Shown: positions 42,975 to 55,110, numbered from the stretch's first letter. The stretch: DNA of 64,000 bases from Bactrocera neohumeralis (GCF_024586455.1 NW_026089624.1:18319341-18383340); one strand, 5' to 3'. The notes: generated by a model from the sequence alone, not told the origin. Translations and numbers: made by a program.

Positions 42975-43145
42975 ACCTTTTAAGCTATAACATCACCTTT
43001 TTTGTTGCCAATAGTTCAAACTTGTATTTTTTGTAGCTTTTTAGCAACAAGGCACTCTCTATTGTTGGCTGCATACGCTTCTCCACAGTTGCAGCAATTA
43101 GACTGCTGTTTCTCTGGTTTCGAACATTCTGATGTCTTATGCTTA
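42975..43145 (-). pseudogene. Jockey-type ORF1 zinc-knuckle scrap
   Basis: The minus strand reads SNCCNCGEAYAANNREC, followed by LVAKKLQKIQV and a stop. The pattern C-x2-C-G-x-x-(H)-x-A-N-x-(R)-x-C, followed by a hydrophobic-basic helix, is the last zinc knuckle of Jockey-group ORF1 proteins. The usual His is Tyr here, so a metal ligand is lost. No further ORF1 is readable. Confidence 0.5.
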
Positions 43146-43404
43146 CTTAACGTATCTTGCTAGCTTACCACAATCGTGGTAGTTTTTGATTTTAGTTTTC
43201 CATTAAAGTCGATGGGAAGCACTCAGTGCATTTAATCCCTGCTCTCTTAAGTCATTAAGAATAATAAGCGGATCATAAGAATTGTGCAAATTTTTTATAA
43301 CTCCAATTGACGGTGTGCTATATTCCTGCTTGAAAATGCTTTGGATATGAATCTGTAGTACTCCACATCGAAAGTGTTTACCTTGTATATTCTATAATGT
43401 GAAA

Positions 43405-44590
43405 GTTTAATGGTAAAATTGTTTTTTGTTTCCGATTTTGCAATATATTGCCATTTCCTGCTCCTGGTTCCTCGTTTAGTCCGTTCGGTGAGTCAGACCG
43501 TCATATGCCGGAACGTTACATCAAAAGTCAAATGCAATTCTTGCACTGGCTGGTGCCACTTTCCGAAGTATTTCGGCCTGCGCACCACACGTGAGTGGGC
43601 ACGACACCTTACGCTATGCCGATCTCTATGATCCCCGAATAAGGGATCTCAATTTGGAGATTCGGTAAATGGTAAATCAACACAAGCGGACGAAATAGAT
43701 AGAGCACCAGAAGTCCTGCAGTCTCTCTACCGGCGTGAGTAAGCTTTGGACTACTGTCAAGGCTTTGTCTAATCCGAAGAGACATGATGCCCGAGTTGAA
43801 ACTCAATTCAATGCCTCTTCGTACCCAAAGAAATGCGGAAGCTGTTTTAGCCGGCAATTTATACTGCACCCTTCGACAGACAAAGCAAAACGATGTGTTA
43901 CCTGACGGCTGCGCAAAATGCCATGAGACTGCACACCACTTACTTTCCCCGATCAAGAGTTTCAGAGTGTCATGAACAAAGCAAAATCGTCGAAATCCAT
44001 TGGTTCTGATGGAATTAACATGCTGATGCCAAAGCTGTGGAAAATCGGAAAAGTAGTCGCACTACTGAAACCTGGGAAACCTGCCAAGCAAAGGGGATCA
44101 TCCGAAAACTCTCCTTTCAACAGTAGTGAAGGCACGTGAGATCTTCCTACTCTCGACCACCTGAGCTTAGCAAACCAACATCATGGCTTCCCAAAAGTGC
44201 ACCGCACCACCACAGCACGTAGTGTCATAAACGTCCAGATAGTGTATGGCCTCTACCAAAAACCAACCTGTGAAGGGACAGTTTTCGTAACGTTGGATCA
44301 GTCAAAAGCCTTTAACACAGTCAATCACAAAGCGCTACTGGACTATGAACTAGATAGGCGGTCGTTGTAAGAACTTGAGAAGAATTACATGGGATTCCAC
44401 AGAGTGGTGTCCTCTCTCCGTTGCTGTTTAATTCTACATCTCGAAACTTCCTCAACCACTAGACGAAATTTTTATCACCTCGTACCCTGATAGTTGCTCG
44501 ATTATGACGTCGGAAAATGGAAACGATGACATGTACTCAAACGTAATCTCTCCGATCTTTCTCGCTTCCTCGCTGGACGGAAATTAAAAC
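43405..44590 (+). pseudogene. Jockey-like LINE remnant (RT with large losses)
   Basis: An early piece (VKCNSCTGWCHF, CRSL) has a Cys-rich PHD-like look. After a stretch without clear matches, RT blocks appear: MNKAKSSKSIGSDGINMLM, KIGKVVALLKPGKPAKQ and ARSVINVQIVYGLYQKPT. TVFVTLDQSKAFNTVNH then supplies the first catalytic Asp. IPQSGVLSP-like and YADD blocks are lost or shifted; LDYDVGKWK near 44505 may be residual. Several stops and deletions are evident, so it is non-functional. Confidence 0.7.
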
Positions 44591-45316
44591 TCTCCCCAAC
44601 TAAATCCTGTGATGCTGCTATGTGTAGGAAAGGCACAACATAGCCCAAAGGCCTGCATACTGGTGGAACGAGGAGATCAGCACATTAAGAAGGGAATGCC
44701 ACAAAGCAAGACGCCTTTGCCAAAAAAGTCAAGGTACGCCATACCATACAAAACTGCGAGAACGCTTCAAAAAAACAAAACGTAAGGAATTCAAGAAGAC
44801 TACCAAAAAAAGTAAGTCCTCAAGTTTTAAAGAACTATGTTATAAGATGGACGAGAATCCGTGGGGTGACCCGTATGAAATACTGATGGCAAAAATCAGA
44901 GGGGGTTAAAATAAAGCACCAAACCGTGGAAACGCTTTTCCCAACCCAAGATAATGGAAGTGGCGGAGAGATTTGGGAACGCAAAGGCACCAAAACTTGA
45001 TATCATCTCAAACAAGGCACTGAAAATCGCCATCAACAATAAAAAGAGGGTTTTCATTGAACTTTATACGCGATGTCTTAATAATGTGTTTCCCGAAAGT
45101 TTGGTGGAAAGTGGTGCTTCTTCAAAAGCCAAATAAGCCGACACGATGGCCTTAATTAGGGGAAGACTGATTTACACACGCCTAGAGCGTGACCTAGAAG
45201 AAGAGTCTGCTGGGTTATCTGAAAACCAATTAGGATTCAGAAGACATCAGTCTTCATAAGACGCAGTTGGGAAAGTAACGGGCATTGCGGCCAAGGCCAT
45301 AGAGGGCACCAGATGG
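44591..45316 (+). pseudogene. R1-like LINE remnant A (linker and RT start)
   Basis: The plus strand reads RPAYWWNEEISTLRRECHKA, then FKKTTKKSKSSSFKELCYKMD and ENPWGDPYEILMAK, the endonuclease-RT linker with its D-x-x-P-W-G-x-x-Y block typical of the R1 group. RT start blocks follow in other frames (WKVVLLQKPNKP, then ENQLGFRRHQ-like and VTGIAAKAIEGTRW). The trace jumps at about 45317 to a GC-rich block belonging to the next copy. It cannot be translated as one frame. Confidence 0.7.
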
Positions 45317-46018
45317 ATCCAGGCGCGTCGGACCCATAATGGGTAGCTTCCTGGCGGCAGCGTTAGGCGCACTGGGAGTTCCTCAAAGTGCTGACAGCGA
45401 CTTCTCGGCTAGCAAGATGGAGAGGGTGATGTGAGCAGCCGCGGTGTATGTCAGGAACCAGACACGTCGGGCCCTGATCACTGAGTGAATATTGGACGCA
45501 GCAGTAGGAGCCTATGTTGCCCCGGGCGAGCGCCAGTCCGGTGTTTTTGGGACTGGTAAAGTGAAGGACAGGGCTCAGGAAACTGGGGCAGTGTCCCCGA
45601 GGGTACACCCGTTCCTGTTTATTTCGGCCCGCCCCCTGCACTGGTAAAATAAACATATGGAGCTTAATATGAGAAACAAATATAATAATAACAATAGCAG
45701 CAATATCTTTGGGATAGTAGGAATCAGTAGCGCTGGAAGCTTGAGCAAAAATAATAATAAAGTGCAAAACTCTTCTCAAATTACGACGATGGCGGATACA
45801 TATCCCTTTAAGAGAGCACCAAAACTGAGTAGGTCCCCGATCAAAAACCTTGGGGTTGACAAACCTTTGAGAGCGAGGTCATACCACCAGCGTTGGGCGA
45901 CACCAGTCCCCTAGAATAAAATCGCAAATGATCGAGCAAACCTGAAGGTCCCCAGAACAAAGAAGCAAAGTGTGATAACCCCATTAAAGATAATGATAAA
46001 GAAATAGAAAAAAAAGTT

Positions 46019-46720
46019 GGTGGGATCGCAGTCAAACGTAAGGCACAAAAAAAGGCACCTCATAAGCCGCCACGTCTACCTGATAAAAACAGGTGACATG
46101 TCATATAGCGACATCCTAGGGACTGTTAGGAAAAATGACACTCTGCAGAAACTAGGGGAAAATGTGGCAAAGATCAGAAAGACGGCCAAATGACAAATCC
46201 TGCTTGAGTTAAAAGAGGCACAGATGAAGGACACAGGCATCTTCAAGACCGAAATGGGCAAAGTACTGGGAGAAAAGACGCATATAAAGGTTTAACTCAC
46301 GAGGTCATGCTAGAAATACGTGACTTTGACGAAATTATGACTACAGAGGACATTGCCGAGGCTATAAAACTACAAGTTAATGAGTTGAGTAGTTTTAATG
46401 AAAACTCGATTAGGAGCATTAGAGCAACGTACTTAGGAACCCAAACTGCAGTGGTAAGCCTGCCGGCGTTGGTGGCAGAAATACTTTTTGATGCACACTA
46501 GATCAAAATAGGTTGGCTAGTGTGCAGAATAAGGGCTAAGCAAAATCTCAGGAGGTGTTTCAGATGTCTTGAGAACGGTCACCTGGCGAAAACTTGCAAC
46601 AATCCAGATGATAGGAGCCAGTGCTGTGGCAAGTTCGTAGAAACTGGACACTTTGCGAAGTCGCGCGATAAGAACCCCTTGTGTAATGCATGTAAAAAAA
46701 GGTCGGGGGAAACACCCCTC
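46019..46720 (+). pseudogene. R1-like ORF1 (nucleic-acid-binding, CCHC)
   Basis: The readable core is MLEIRDFDEIMTTEDIAEAI, SIRSIRATYLGTQTAVVSLP, a TAG, IKIGWLVCRIRAK and then CFRCLENGHLAKTC, a perfect C-X2-C-X4-H-X4-C knuckle. A second, damaged Cys/His group (GHFAKSRDKNPLCNAC) follows. This order matches ORF1 of R1-group LINEs. The upstream part (from about 46019) carries stops. After the knuckles the sequence moves directly into endonuclease, so the ORF1-ORF2 boundary is deleted. Confidence 0.72.
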
Positions 46721-46840
46721 AGTGCGCAGTATAAAAATATAAGCGACGCGACATGGATCTCTGACAATACAAACAAAAAATGGGCGTGTGGAGGGAAAAT
46801 GTTTCAAGATAAACTGCTATTGGGCAAATCATTCTACACT

Positions 46841-47200
46841 CGAGCGAAAATCTGGGGATCAACTTCTACAGTTGTTTCATACCACCAAGCATACCGCAGA
46901 GAGATTTTGATAAAATTCTGAACGAAATAGTCAGGGAAGTTTTGTCAACTACGAGGAACGTGGACGCAGGCGATTTCAATGCGTGGGTTATGGAGTGGAG
47001 CAGCATCTGTACAAATAGTCGAGCGAAAATCTCAGTGATTAACTTCTACAGTTGTTACATATCACCAAGCATATCGCAGAGTGATTTTGATAAAATTCTG
47101 GACGAAACGGTAAGAGAAATTTTGTCAACTACGAGGAACGTGGACGCAGGCGATTTCAATGCAGCGTCTGTACAAATAGTCCTGGAGATGCCCTACTAAC
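46841..47200 (+). repeat. 179-bp tandem duplication inside R1-like endonuclease
   Basis: CGAGCGAAAATCT starts at 46841 and again at 47020. Both units continue through ACTTCTACAGTTGTT and ACTACGAGGAACGTGGACGC to GGCGATTTCAATGC. The second unit lacks 18 bp near its end (before CGTCTGTACAAATAG). The repeated block covers the GDFNA motif of the endonuclease. Confidence 0.88.
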
Positions 47201-47480
47201 GGCATTCTCGTCGCTAGGTACAGTGTTACTGAACACTAGCAATCAGAACAGCCGGAACTCTTCAACCTCTTGCTAGATGGTAATATAACATTCCAGGAGT
47301 AGGAGATTTCAGGAGATCTACAGGCGGAGATCCTAGTGAGGCACGTTAGTAAATCAGGCGAATGGTGAAAATTTGGTAAAGCACAAGCATCAACGTTCCC
47401 AGCGCTATTGAAACCCGTTGTGGAAACTCTATTTCCCGCACAGACTATAGAGAACCGAACGGCTCGCATGCAAGAACCTG

Positions 47481-48533
47481 TTGAAACGGAAGACACAACA
47501 CATCACTGATGTGATGGTTATAAAAACGGCAGAGAGATTTGGAAATATCAAAGCACCAGGCGTGGATGGTATTCCAAATAAGACCGTAAAGATTGCCGTT
47601 AAGCGCAACGCGAAACCATTTACGGAATTGTTTACGCGGTGCTTGCAAAAAGGTGTATTCCCAAAAATCTGGAAAAAGCAGACACTGGTCTTGCTGCAGA
47701 AGCCAAATAAACCAGCCGTAGAGCCCAGCTCTTATCGACTACTCTGTATGCGGGATACGATTGATTTAGAAAAAGAAAATAAGAAAGGTCTGTCCGACAA
47801 CCAGTATGGATTCCGCAAGCAGATAGTATCTACCCCTGGTGCGATCAAGAAGCTTACTGACATAGCTAACAAGGCAAGTATGCGGTAACGGGCGGAGTTG
47901 AACAAGGTTCTGTGCTTGGCCCATTGTTGTGGAACTTATACCACTCCCGAAACAGGTGCAGATCATTGGGCACGCGGATAATATTGCCATCACCGTAGTG
48001 GCAAAATAACTTGGAAAACTTGAGAACCTCTGCAAACATATGGCTACGACGATCAAATAATGGCTCACGGCAACAAACCTCCAACTCGCTGGGCAAAAAA
48101 CAGAAGCTGTGCCGATCACAAGTAGGAAAAAACCAGAAGACATCATACTAAATATCGACGCTCATAGTATCATTGCACAGAAGTCGCTGAAGTATCTAGG
48201 GGTACTGATAGACAATAGACAAGGCGCACATCGAAAAGGCATGTGAGAACTCCCATGGAACTCAAAACAGTACACGACAGGTCTACAAGACTGGGCAGGC
48301 TACTAACGACTGAAAAACGACACAACGAGAGGCAAACAAGTCTCAATGAGTGGCAAAAACGATGGGATGCAGCTACGACGGGGGGATGGACCCACAGGCA
48401 ATTAGAAGTGTACAAGCATGGTTAGATAGTAAAAATTGAGAAACAGATTTCTTCCTGACGCAGTTTTTGACGGGGCAGGGGTGTTTAGAGAGCATCCCCA
48501 TAAATATGGACATAGCGATTGAACAACGATTGG
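47481..48533 (+). pseudogene. R1-like RT with damaged active site
   Basis: RT blocks: IKAPGVDGIPNKTVKIAV, KKQTLVLLQKPNKPAVEPSS, GLSDNQYGFRKQIVST. The region of the first Asp is missing after KLTDIANKAS; the next readable block is GGVEQGSVLGPLLWNLYH. The position of YADD reads GHADNIAIT near 47970, so the second catalytic Asp is replaced by Asn. LKYLGVLIDNRQGAH is the following conserved block. The catalytic centre is lost by both deletion and substitution. Confidence 0.72.
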
Positions 48534-48779
48534 GAGGATGGAGTCATGTGTAGAAGTTGACGCAAGTGAGGAAAGCTCTCTGATCCCCATTCACTTGGGA
48601 GTGGCCAGAAACGATTATTTTACATATGACTCAAGCAGCTCACAACTTCCGGTCTTTGACCAAGTATTCTCTGGGTAGCCTAAGAACATCCGTTCGAAGG
48701 CGAGCTAAAGTGAGAAGGCGAAACATACCCTACATAGGTTTGTGCGCTGGGTTTGGGACCCGCGACGTAAAAAAACACC

Positions 48780-49990
48780 CCCAATGAAAAAGTTGAAACA
48801 GCCTCGGATGAGAGACCCCCTTTTGATGACGGCCATGGCAAACGAAATAAGGAATATGATATCAGGGCATGCACCTGGAATGTCCAGACCCTTAATTGGG
48901 AAAGTGCCGCTGACATCACCGTAGTACAGTGGCCATATAAAGGAGCGCAAGTTTGGTGTGGGATTTGTGGTCGGAGAGAGACTCCGTCGCCGAGTACTAT
49001 CATTCACTCCGGTGAATGAACGTCTAGCCACAATCCGCATGAAAGCGATGTTCTTCACCATATCGCTGATTTGCGCCCACGCCCCGACGGAAGAGAAGGA
49101 CGATTTGACCAAAGATGCCTTCTATGAGCGCTTGGAGCGCGCTTATGAGAGCTGCCCCTGCCAGGATGTCCAAATCGTGGTTGGCGACTTTAACGCCAGG
49201 GTGGGCAGAGAAGGTATATTTGGCATTACGGTCAGTAAATTCAGCCTCCACGACGAAACATCCTTAAATGGGTTGAGGCTGATCGACTTCGCCGGGGCCC
49301 GAAATATGGTTATCTGTGGTACTAGATTCCAGCACAAGAAGATACATCAAGCTACCTGGCAGTCAAAGCCACCAACCAGATCGATCATGTTGTGATAGAC
49401 GGAAGACACGTCTCCAGTGTTTTAGATGTGCGTGCGCTCCGAGATCCTAACATCGACTCGGACCACTATCTTGTTGCAGCCAAGATTCGCACCCGTCTCT
49501 GTGCAGCAAAAAACGTACGCCAACAAACACAAGGAAGGTTCGACGTCGAGAAGCTGCAAGCACAAGAGACAGCCGAACGATTTTCTACTAGGCTTGCACT
49601 CCTGCTCTCTGAGAGCACTCGTCAACAACTCGGTATAAGGGAACTGTGTAACGGCATTTCAAACTCCTTACGTACAGCTGCAACCGAAACCATTGGCTTC
49701 GGAAAGTGCAAAAGAACAGCTGGTACGACGCGGAGTGCCGTGTCGTAGCGGAGAGAAAACAGACTGCCTACCTCGCAACGTTACGATTGAACACAACACG
49801 TGTGTGATGGGATAGATACCGAGAGTTGAAGAGGGAAGCGGGACGCATTTGCAGACAGAAAAAGAAAGACGCTGAAATGCGTGAGTATGAAGAACTTGAT
49901 AAGCTGGCCGACAAGGGTAATGCTCGAAAATTCTACGATAAGATGCGGCGGCTAACTGAAGGTTTCAAGACCGGAACATACTCTTGTAGA
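48780..49990 (+). pseudogene. RTE endonuclease and linker, copy D
   Basis: The 5' frame is open through ETASDERPPFDDGHGKRNKE, then IRACTWNVQTLNWE, better kept here than in copy B. A deletion near 48912 then removes the block with the catalytic Glu. ICAHAPTEEKDD and VVGDFNARVGREG are kept. A six-codon loss near 49362 (after QATWQSKP) shifts the frame before VVIDGRHVSSVLD and SDHYLVAAKI. The linker (FDVEKLQAQETAERFSTRL) is read in another frame. Confidence 0.82.
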
Positions 49991-50008
49991 GCCCCCTAAG
50001 GTGATCTA

Positions 50009-51654
50009 TTGACCGATGCCCAGAGCATACTTAAATTATGGAAGGAACACTTCTCCAGCCTGCTGAATAGCAGTGAACGCACAACACCAGGAGAAAGAGA
50101 ACCCGATTCCCCAATCGATGACGATGGAGCAGACGTTCCATTGCCCGACCATGAAGAAGTTCGAATAGCAATTACCCGCTTGAAGACCTACACAGCGGCG
50201 GGGGCCGATGGATTGCCGGCCGAGTTATTCAAACACGGAGGTGAAGAACTGATAAGGAACATGCATCAGCTTCTTTGTAAAATATGGTCGGACGAAATCA
50301 TGCCCAACGATTGGAATTTAAGTGTGCTCTGCCCAATCCATAAAAAAGGAGACCCCACAATCTGCGCGAACTACCGTGGGATAAGCCTCCTCAACATCGC
50401 AAAAGTATAAGGTTCTATCGAGAGTATTGTGTGAAAGATTAATCAGTGTCAGTGTCATCAGTGTGGCTTTAGACCTGGCAAAGCAACAACCGACCAGATA
50501 TTCACCATCCGCCAAATCTTGGAAAAGACCCGTGAAAGGAGAATCGGCACACACCACCTCTTCGTCGATTTGAAAGCTGCTGTCGACAGCACGAATAGGA
50601 GCTGCCTTTATGCCGCGATGTCTGAATTTGGTATCCCCGCAAAACTAATACGGCTGTGTAAACTGACGTTGAGTAACACCAAAAGGTCCGTCAGGATCGG
50701 GAAGGACCTCTCCGAGCCGTTCGATACCAAACGAGGTTTCAGACAAGGCGACTCCCTATCGTGCGACTTCTTCAAACCGTTTCTGGAGAAAATAGTTTGA
50801 GCTGCAGAACTAAATAGAAAAGGTACCATCTTCTATAAGAGTGTACAGCTGCTGGCGTATGCCGATGATATTGATATCTTCGGCCACAACACCCCCTCCG
50901 TTAGTTCTGCTTTCTCCAGGCTGGACAAAGAAGCACAGAAAATGAGTCTGGCAGTGAACGAAGGCAAGACGAAATATCTCTTGTCATCAAACAAACAGAC
51001 GTCGCACTCGCGACTTGGCTCTCACGTCACTGTTAACATTCATAACTTTGAAGTTGTAGATAATTTCGTCTATTTAGGAACCAGTATGAACACCACCAAA
51101 AATGTCAGCCTGGAAATCCAACGCAGGATTGCTCTTGCTAACAGGTGCTACTTCGGACTGAGTAGGCAATTAAAATGTAAAGTCCTCTCTCGACGAACAA
51201 AAGCCAAACTCTATAAGTCGCTCATAATTCCCGTCCTGCTATATGGTGCAGAGGCTTGGACGATGACAGCAACCGATGAGTCGACGTTACGAGTTTTCAA
51301 GAGAAAGTTCTGCGGAAGATTTATGGTGCTTTGCGCTTTGGCCACAGCGAATATCGCATTCGATGGAACGATGAGCTGTACGAGATATACGACGACATTG
51401 ACATAGTTCAGCGAATTAAAAGACAGCGGCTACGCCGGCTAGGTTATGTTGTCCGGATGGACGAAAACACTCCAGCTCTGAAAGTATTCGACGCAGTACC
51501 CGCCGGGGGAAGCAGAGGAAGAGAAAGACCTCCACTCCGTTGGAAGGATCAAGTGGAAAAGGACCTGGCTTCGCTTGGAATATCCAATTGGCACCACGTA
51601 GCGAAAAGAAGAAACGACTGGCGCGCTGTTGTTAACTCGGCTATAATCGCGTAA
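50009..51654 (+). pseudogene. RTE reverse transcriptase, copy D
   Basis: Blocks present are AGADGLPAELFKHGGEEL, YRGISLLNIA, then a break near 50405 where the KPT-to-CGF part is scrambled. CGFRPGKATTDQIF and LFVDLKAAVDST follow (Phe to Val beside the first Asp). A TGA comes after LEKIV at 50798-50800. YADDIDIFGHN is near 50858. The C-terminal part (RLRRLGYVVRMDE, PLRWKDQVEKDLASLG) is complete to the TAA at 51652-51654, but a shift near 51305 splits it. Confidence 0.85.
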
Positions 51655-51684
51655 GCGGTGTCTACGCCAATTAAGAAGAAGAAG

Positions 51685-52170
51685 TTAGAGATTTTGTAAA
51701 TGCGGAAGATGTTCTTAACAGAGGTGTATAAAAAAGTTCTGAAATAGGTTATAATGGATATCAACCCGTAATATAGTATGAAACTATCGCATTTTTACCT
51801 CCAGTTGTTGATAAAAATCAGCTTTTGTTTCATAAATACACAGGTAACTTTTAAAATAAAAATAATGTATGTTCATTTGGAAAACGCAGCAACAATCATT
51901 TTTCCTCACCACGAGAATGCCTTATGCCGGTACCACGTCTATAACCGGAAAAGGATGGCGGATTACGAGGATCTTACAACGCCATCTAGACCCAATACCG
52001 TATCTTCACGGTTTTTTTTTTTTTCATTTATAAAACTTAGAAAAACTGATGATAAATTATAAAACTATCTTAAAATTACATTCCAATCTAGCGACGATCG
52101 GAATATAAGCGAAACTCTCAATAGTAATGTTAAAATCATTCTGTGTGTAATTCATTATTGATTTGTCAAA
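51685..52170 (+). other. Non-coding interval, possible R1-like 3' region
   Basis: RDFVNAEDVLNRGV can be read directly after the RTE and could be the last codons of the R1-like element interrupted at 48533, but this is weak. Later sequence (CCACGAGAATGCCTTATGCC) is GC-balanced, then AT-rich. Confidence 0.3.
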
Positions 52171-52174
52171 ATTT

Positions 52175-52620
52175 ATTATTCGGATAAAAATTCTACACTA
52201 ACTACAAAAAACTGAAAACCATTTTGACTATAAATATCGGGTATCCGGCGAGTCACCGATAAAATTAACCCTTCAGGTAGTTTGAACATCAATGCTGATG
52301 TGATAGTTCGACTACAAGTAAAAGAATTGTTACTACAATCATGTACTTTTAATTTTCGATAGGGTAGAAAAACAACCATAGCTCGCGGTAATAATTCTTG
52401 TATCGTCTAACAATGATGATCTGTGAGCATATATACCGCCAATTGAAATTTCGCTTCAACTACAATAAACTACAAGCCACTTCGACTTAGAAAACCAAAT
52501 ATCCGGTGACCTGTCGATTAGTTTTGTCCATATGGTAAAAAAAAAAATAAATTCTGGATTAACGGCTCAACTACAAACGAAAAATTAATTACTACAATCC
52601 TCGGTGCGCCAAGCTGCTTC
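52175..52620 (+). repeat. Degenerate ~258-bp direct repeat, two units
   Basis: TATCCGGCGAGTCACCGATA at 52242 corresponds to TATCCGGTGACCTGTCGATT at 52500. Both units are preceded by AACTACAA(A/T)AAACT words and followed by GGCTCAACTACAA / GTTCGACTACAA, then ATT(G/A)(T/A)TACTACAATC. Divergence is substantial. Confidence 0.5.
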
Positions 52621-52694
52621 GTGTATGCACAGAAATTTTGCAATCGGTTAAAGTGGGGTGCCAACTTCACACAGCTCTAAGTTTTCCTTCTTTT

Positions 52695-53010
52695 TATGAT
52701 TTGCTAAACGATGATAAAGCCAATGCCAACAGCACAGAGCATGATGCCTGCTGCAAACCAAACCTTATATGATCCGGCGGCCTCAAACTCGTCCTTGAAA
52801 TTTTGAATGACGCGCATATTGTGGTTGTTCATCCTCTGTTGTTGGAACATGTTTAGCACTGGATAGTGGCTTATGAAGTTGAGTAGAGGCGACCTTGCTA
52901 CGCATGGCGATCTGTTTAACATTTCGCGTCAATTTACATATCTTGTAAAGTTGATTGTGGCAGAAGAGAGAAAGGTGACGAAATGTGTTGTAGTAATCTC
53001 CGGACCATCG
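52695..53010 (-). pseudogene. Possible LTR-retroelement envelope C-terminus
   Basis: The minus strand first reads THFVTFLSSATINFTRYVN and a stop, then a 72-codon frame from 52922. That frame ends in a hydrophobic segment of about 20 residues (VWFAAGIMLCAVGIGFIIV) right before its stop. An ectodomain end with Asn-rich FLSS-INFT style, followed by a membrane anchor close to the C-terminus, resembles envelope-like proteins of insect LTR elements. It lies downstream, on the same strand, of the gag-like fragment at 54.7 kb. No fusion or cleavage motif is readable and a stop breaks it. It could also be an unrelated small membrane protein. Confidence 0.3.
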
Positions 53011-53479
53011 ACTGTGCTAACTTTCGCAGTGCTCTCGTTGATAATAATAATGCTGTCATCGACTTGTGTTATGGGGCTGTGTCTCTGTCCTGCAATGCTC
53101 GTGCGCAATTGCCTTGCGCTGCCAGTTTACGGACGGCGACATAGGTCGTCGTTACGCATTCAGGTACCGCTAGTACGTCATAGCATTCGGCTATGGTATC
53201 ATCTTGCAGCTTTAGTGGGACGTGTTGGTGTGGCACCGAGAAGAAGATTATTTTCTTACAGATGAGTTTGACCCCAGGATAAGCTATTAATATAATATAT
53301 GGACAATATTCTCGGACTGAAGGACCTTAATTTTAGATGCTTCGGTTAGGCTAACTATGGAAATTTGACAGGGTGTTCATTCTTTTAGTACGGACAATAA
53401 ATTTCGAATATGTTCTGTATCCACGTCTAGCAGTTTTCACATGTGCTACTGATGGAATAATTTGGTTAATTTGACCGTT

Positions 53480-54718
53480 AGGAAGGTCTGTTCAATTGGT
53501 TGAGTGTTTTAAATAGTCACGTTGCTCCCAAACCAGTACCTTTCCGTCATTTAGTGGGAGTGGGAATCGATAATCCGACCAAGTACTACCCGTAATAATA
53601 ATCGGATTGCAAGTCCAATTCTGTAAAAATAAAATAAACGAAGAATTAAAATCGTTGTGCGTTTGACCCATTAGAATACATTTTGTGAAACTTTTACTTG
53701 AAAGCAAGCACTAAGGCGCTATCCACAGGAATTACTTCTTGAAGCTCCTTTATAGGCTTCATGTAATTTTTTGCCGCTCCTGTGCCAATTAATATTTTTA
53801 TATTTTTCACATCCAGATATCGCTTGATAAATGGCAGACGGGAACATTCTCTAAAAAATGAAATCATTGTCGCATGATTTACTATTGTCTTCGAGTTCGA
53901 TTACAGCGGCTTTCGCAGAATTTTGATATTCTTGCGAATCTGTTGCGCTCTGAACACCATTGTTCAATCATTGCCGCCTTTGTCCTGTTGCTCTATCTGA
54001 CGTATTGTACCTTTTTTGGGCGTGTTCGTCACTAGTTTGGTGCTTTTTAGATATGATGGCCTACTTAGACTTAGAAGATGAGTCAACTTTCATTGGCTCT
54101 GGGGCTTGAGCTTGGTCTTCTCTTTTATTCCAATTTTGGTGGCTATTGTTAGCTTGTTGCCTTTTGACAAAATGGGGGTTTCTATCACCACCACGTTCAT
54201 GTTTTTAGTTTCTGCCTTTTTTCGTGTGCGGTCGATTTCTAATATTTTCCTTCGCCTGTTCTTTTTCTGTAATAGCTTTGGTGTAGGATGCCGAAAACAT
54301 ACTGCGCTTTATGCTCGGCTCTGCTTCTCTGACTAGTGCTTATGCAGACGCTAAATCTTTCGGCAGTGCCGGAAAAACAATGGCCTTAAGAGGCTTTTTC
54401 AACTCAGAAATAAAGGCGTGGTGCCCTAAATTCATCGTTGAGCAATGTAGTCTGCTCCGCGTCGTGTGACATTCCAATCTTGTTGGTAACAAGGATCAAC
54501 TTCCTTTCAACGTCATCATAATATTCCGTGAAGCTTAATTCCCCTTGCTGAACCATTTCGAGGCTTAAATACTGTGTTTTGAAATACGAGCACTGCCCAG
54601 CTGCCCCCTTTACTTTGTTTCTGATGATTGTTACCGATTGGTAATGCGTGCAGCTGCTGTTAAATGGTGTAAACAGCTCGTACGCGTTTACGGCCGGTTG
54701 CCCCCATGCCACGTACAC
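53480..54718 (-). pseudogene. gypsy-type Gag and protease remnant (minus)
   Basis: The frame from 54718 reads VAWGQPAVNAYELFTPFNSS, IIRNKVKGAAGQC, LSFTEYYDDVERKLILVTNK, a gag capsid style seen in mdg1/412-like LTR elements. After a shift near 54410 it continues KKPLKAIVFPALPKDLA and a basic, polar region. A protease block (KNIKILIGTGAAKNYMKP, near 53800-53750) carries Gly in place of the catalytic Asp expected before TGA. RT and integrase are absent between here and the envelope-like piece. Confidence 0.6.
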
Positions 54719-55110
54719 GTCCGACCCCCACTAAACTCTCCCGAGTTCACTTAATTACATCGAGAGGAATATCGTACCTGATTTCTGGATTTACCGAAAT
54801 TCTTTGACAAACTTCTATTTGTGCCGCTTGGATGCACAAATTGTTAACCTTTGCGCTGTATCATTAAGCTGCGCCTGGAATCTTTGTTTGCGCCAATGCT
54901 TGGCTGATAGCGATCTGCACTAGCTTTTGCACTTGATTAATATCGCTTTGTGTGTGTGGCTATCGCTAACTTGTACGTTCACCTGATAGTTGCTTTTCTC
55001 TGTGTCCCATTCTGTTTCACTGTGTAATTCTAATTTAATATTTTCAATTCAAAATTTCTAATGAACTTACATATTTATTTCGAGACATTTCCAATCTAAG
55101 AGTGTAGATT
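54719..55110 (-). other. Leader region of the minus LTR element
   Basis: Non-coding between the gag start and the possible primer site. No clear motif is seen. Confidence 0.4.

Larger units (their letters stand above)
45317..48533 (+). mobile_element. R1-like LINE copy B, degenerate, cut by RTE
   Basis: A GC-rich 5' region (45317-45655) precedes an ORF1 with zinc knuckles, a shortened endonuclease with an internal 179-bp duplication, and an RT with its active site damaged. The C-terminal piece reads WQKRWDAATTGGWTHRQL. It ends at 48533 where RTE copy D starts. Frames change repeatedly. The 5' region and ORF1 style suggest an R1-group element that is not tied to ribosomal DNA; nothing resembling 28S flanks it. 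Confidence 0.7.
48534..51684 (+). mobile_element. RTE-clade LINE, copy D, full length but decayed
   Basis: It starts GAGGATGGAGTCATGTG and ends TTAAGAAGAAGAAG, the same ends as copy B, for 3151 bp. It sits in R1-like sequence. No target duplication is evident (ACAACGATTGG before, TTAGAGATTTTG after). Identity to copy B by eye is high over most of the length, with scattered substitutions and small indels that break the frame at least five times. Confidence 0.9.

Noticed and set aside
45363..45779. Minus-strand 138-codon frame in the GC-rich block
   Set aside because: No domain. The block is better explained as the 5' untranslated region of the R1-like element on the plus strand.
45317..48533. 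R1-like element as an rDNA-specific insertion
   Set aside because: No 28S ribosomal sequence is recognisable on either side.
52873..53265. Plus-strand 130-codon frame with hydrophobic segments
   Set aside because: No family resemblance. The minus strand of the same DNA gives a more coherent, although weak, envelope-like reading.
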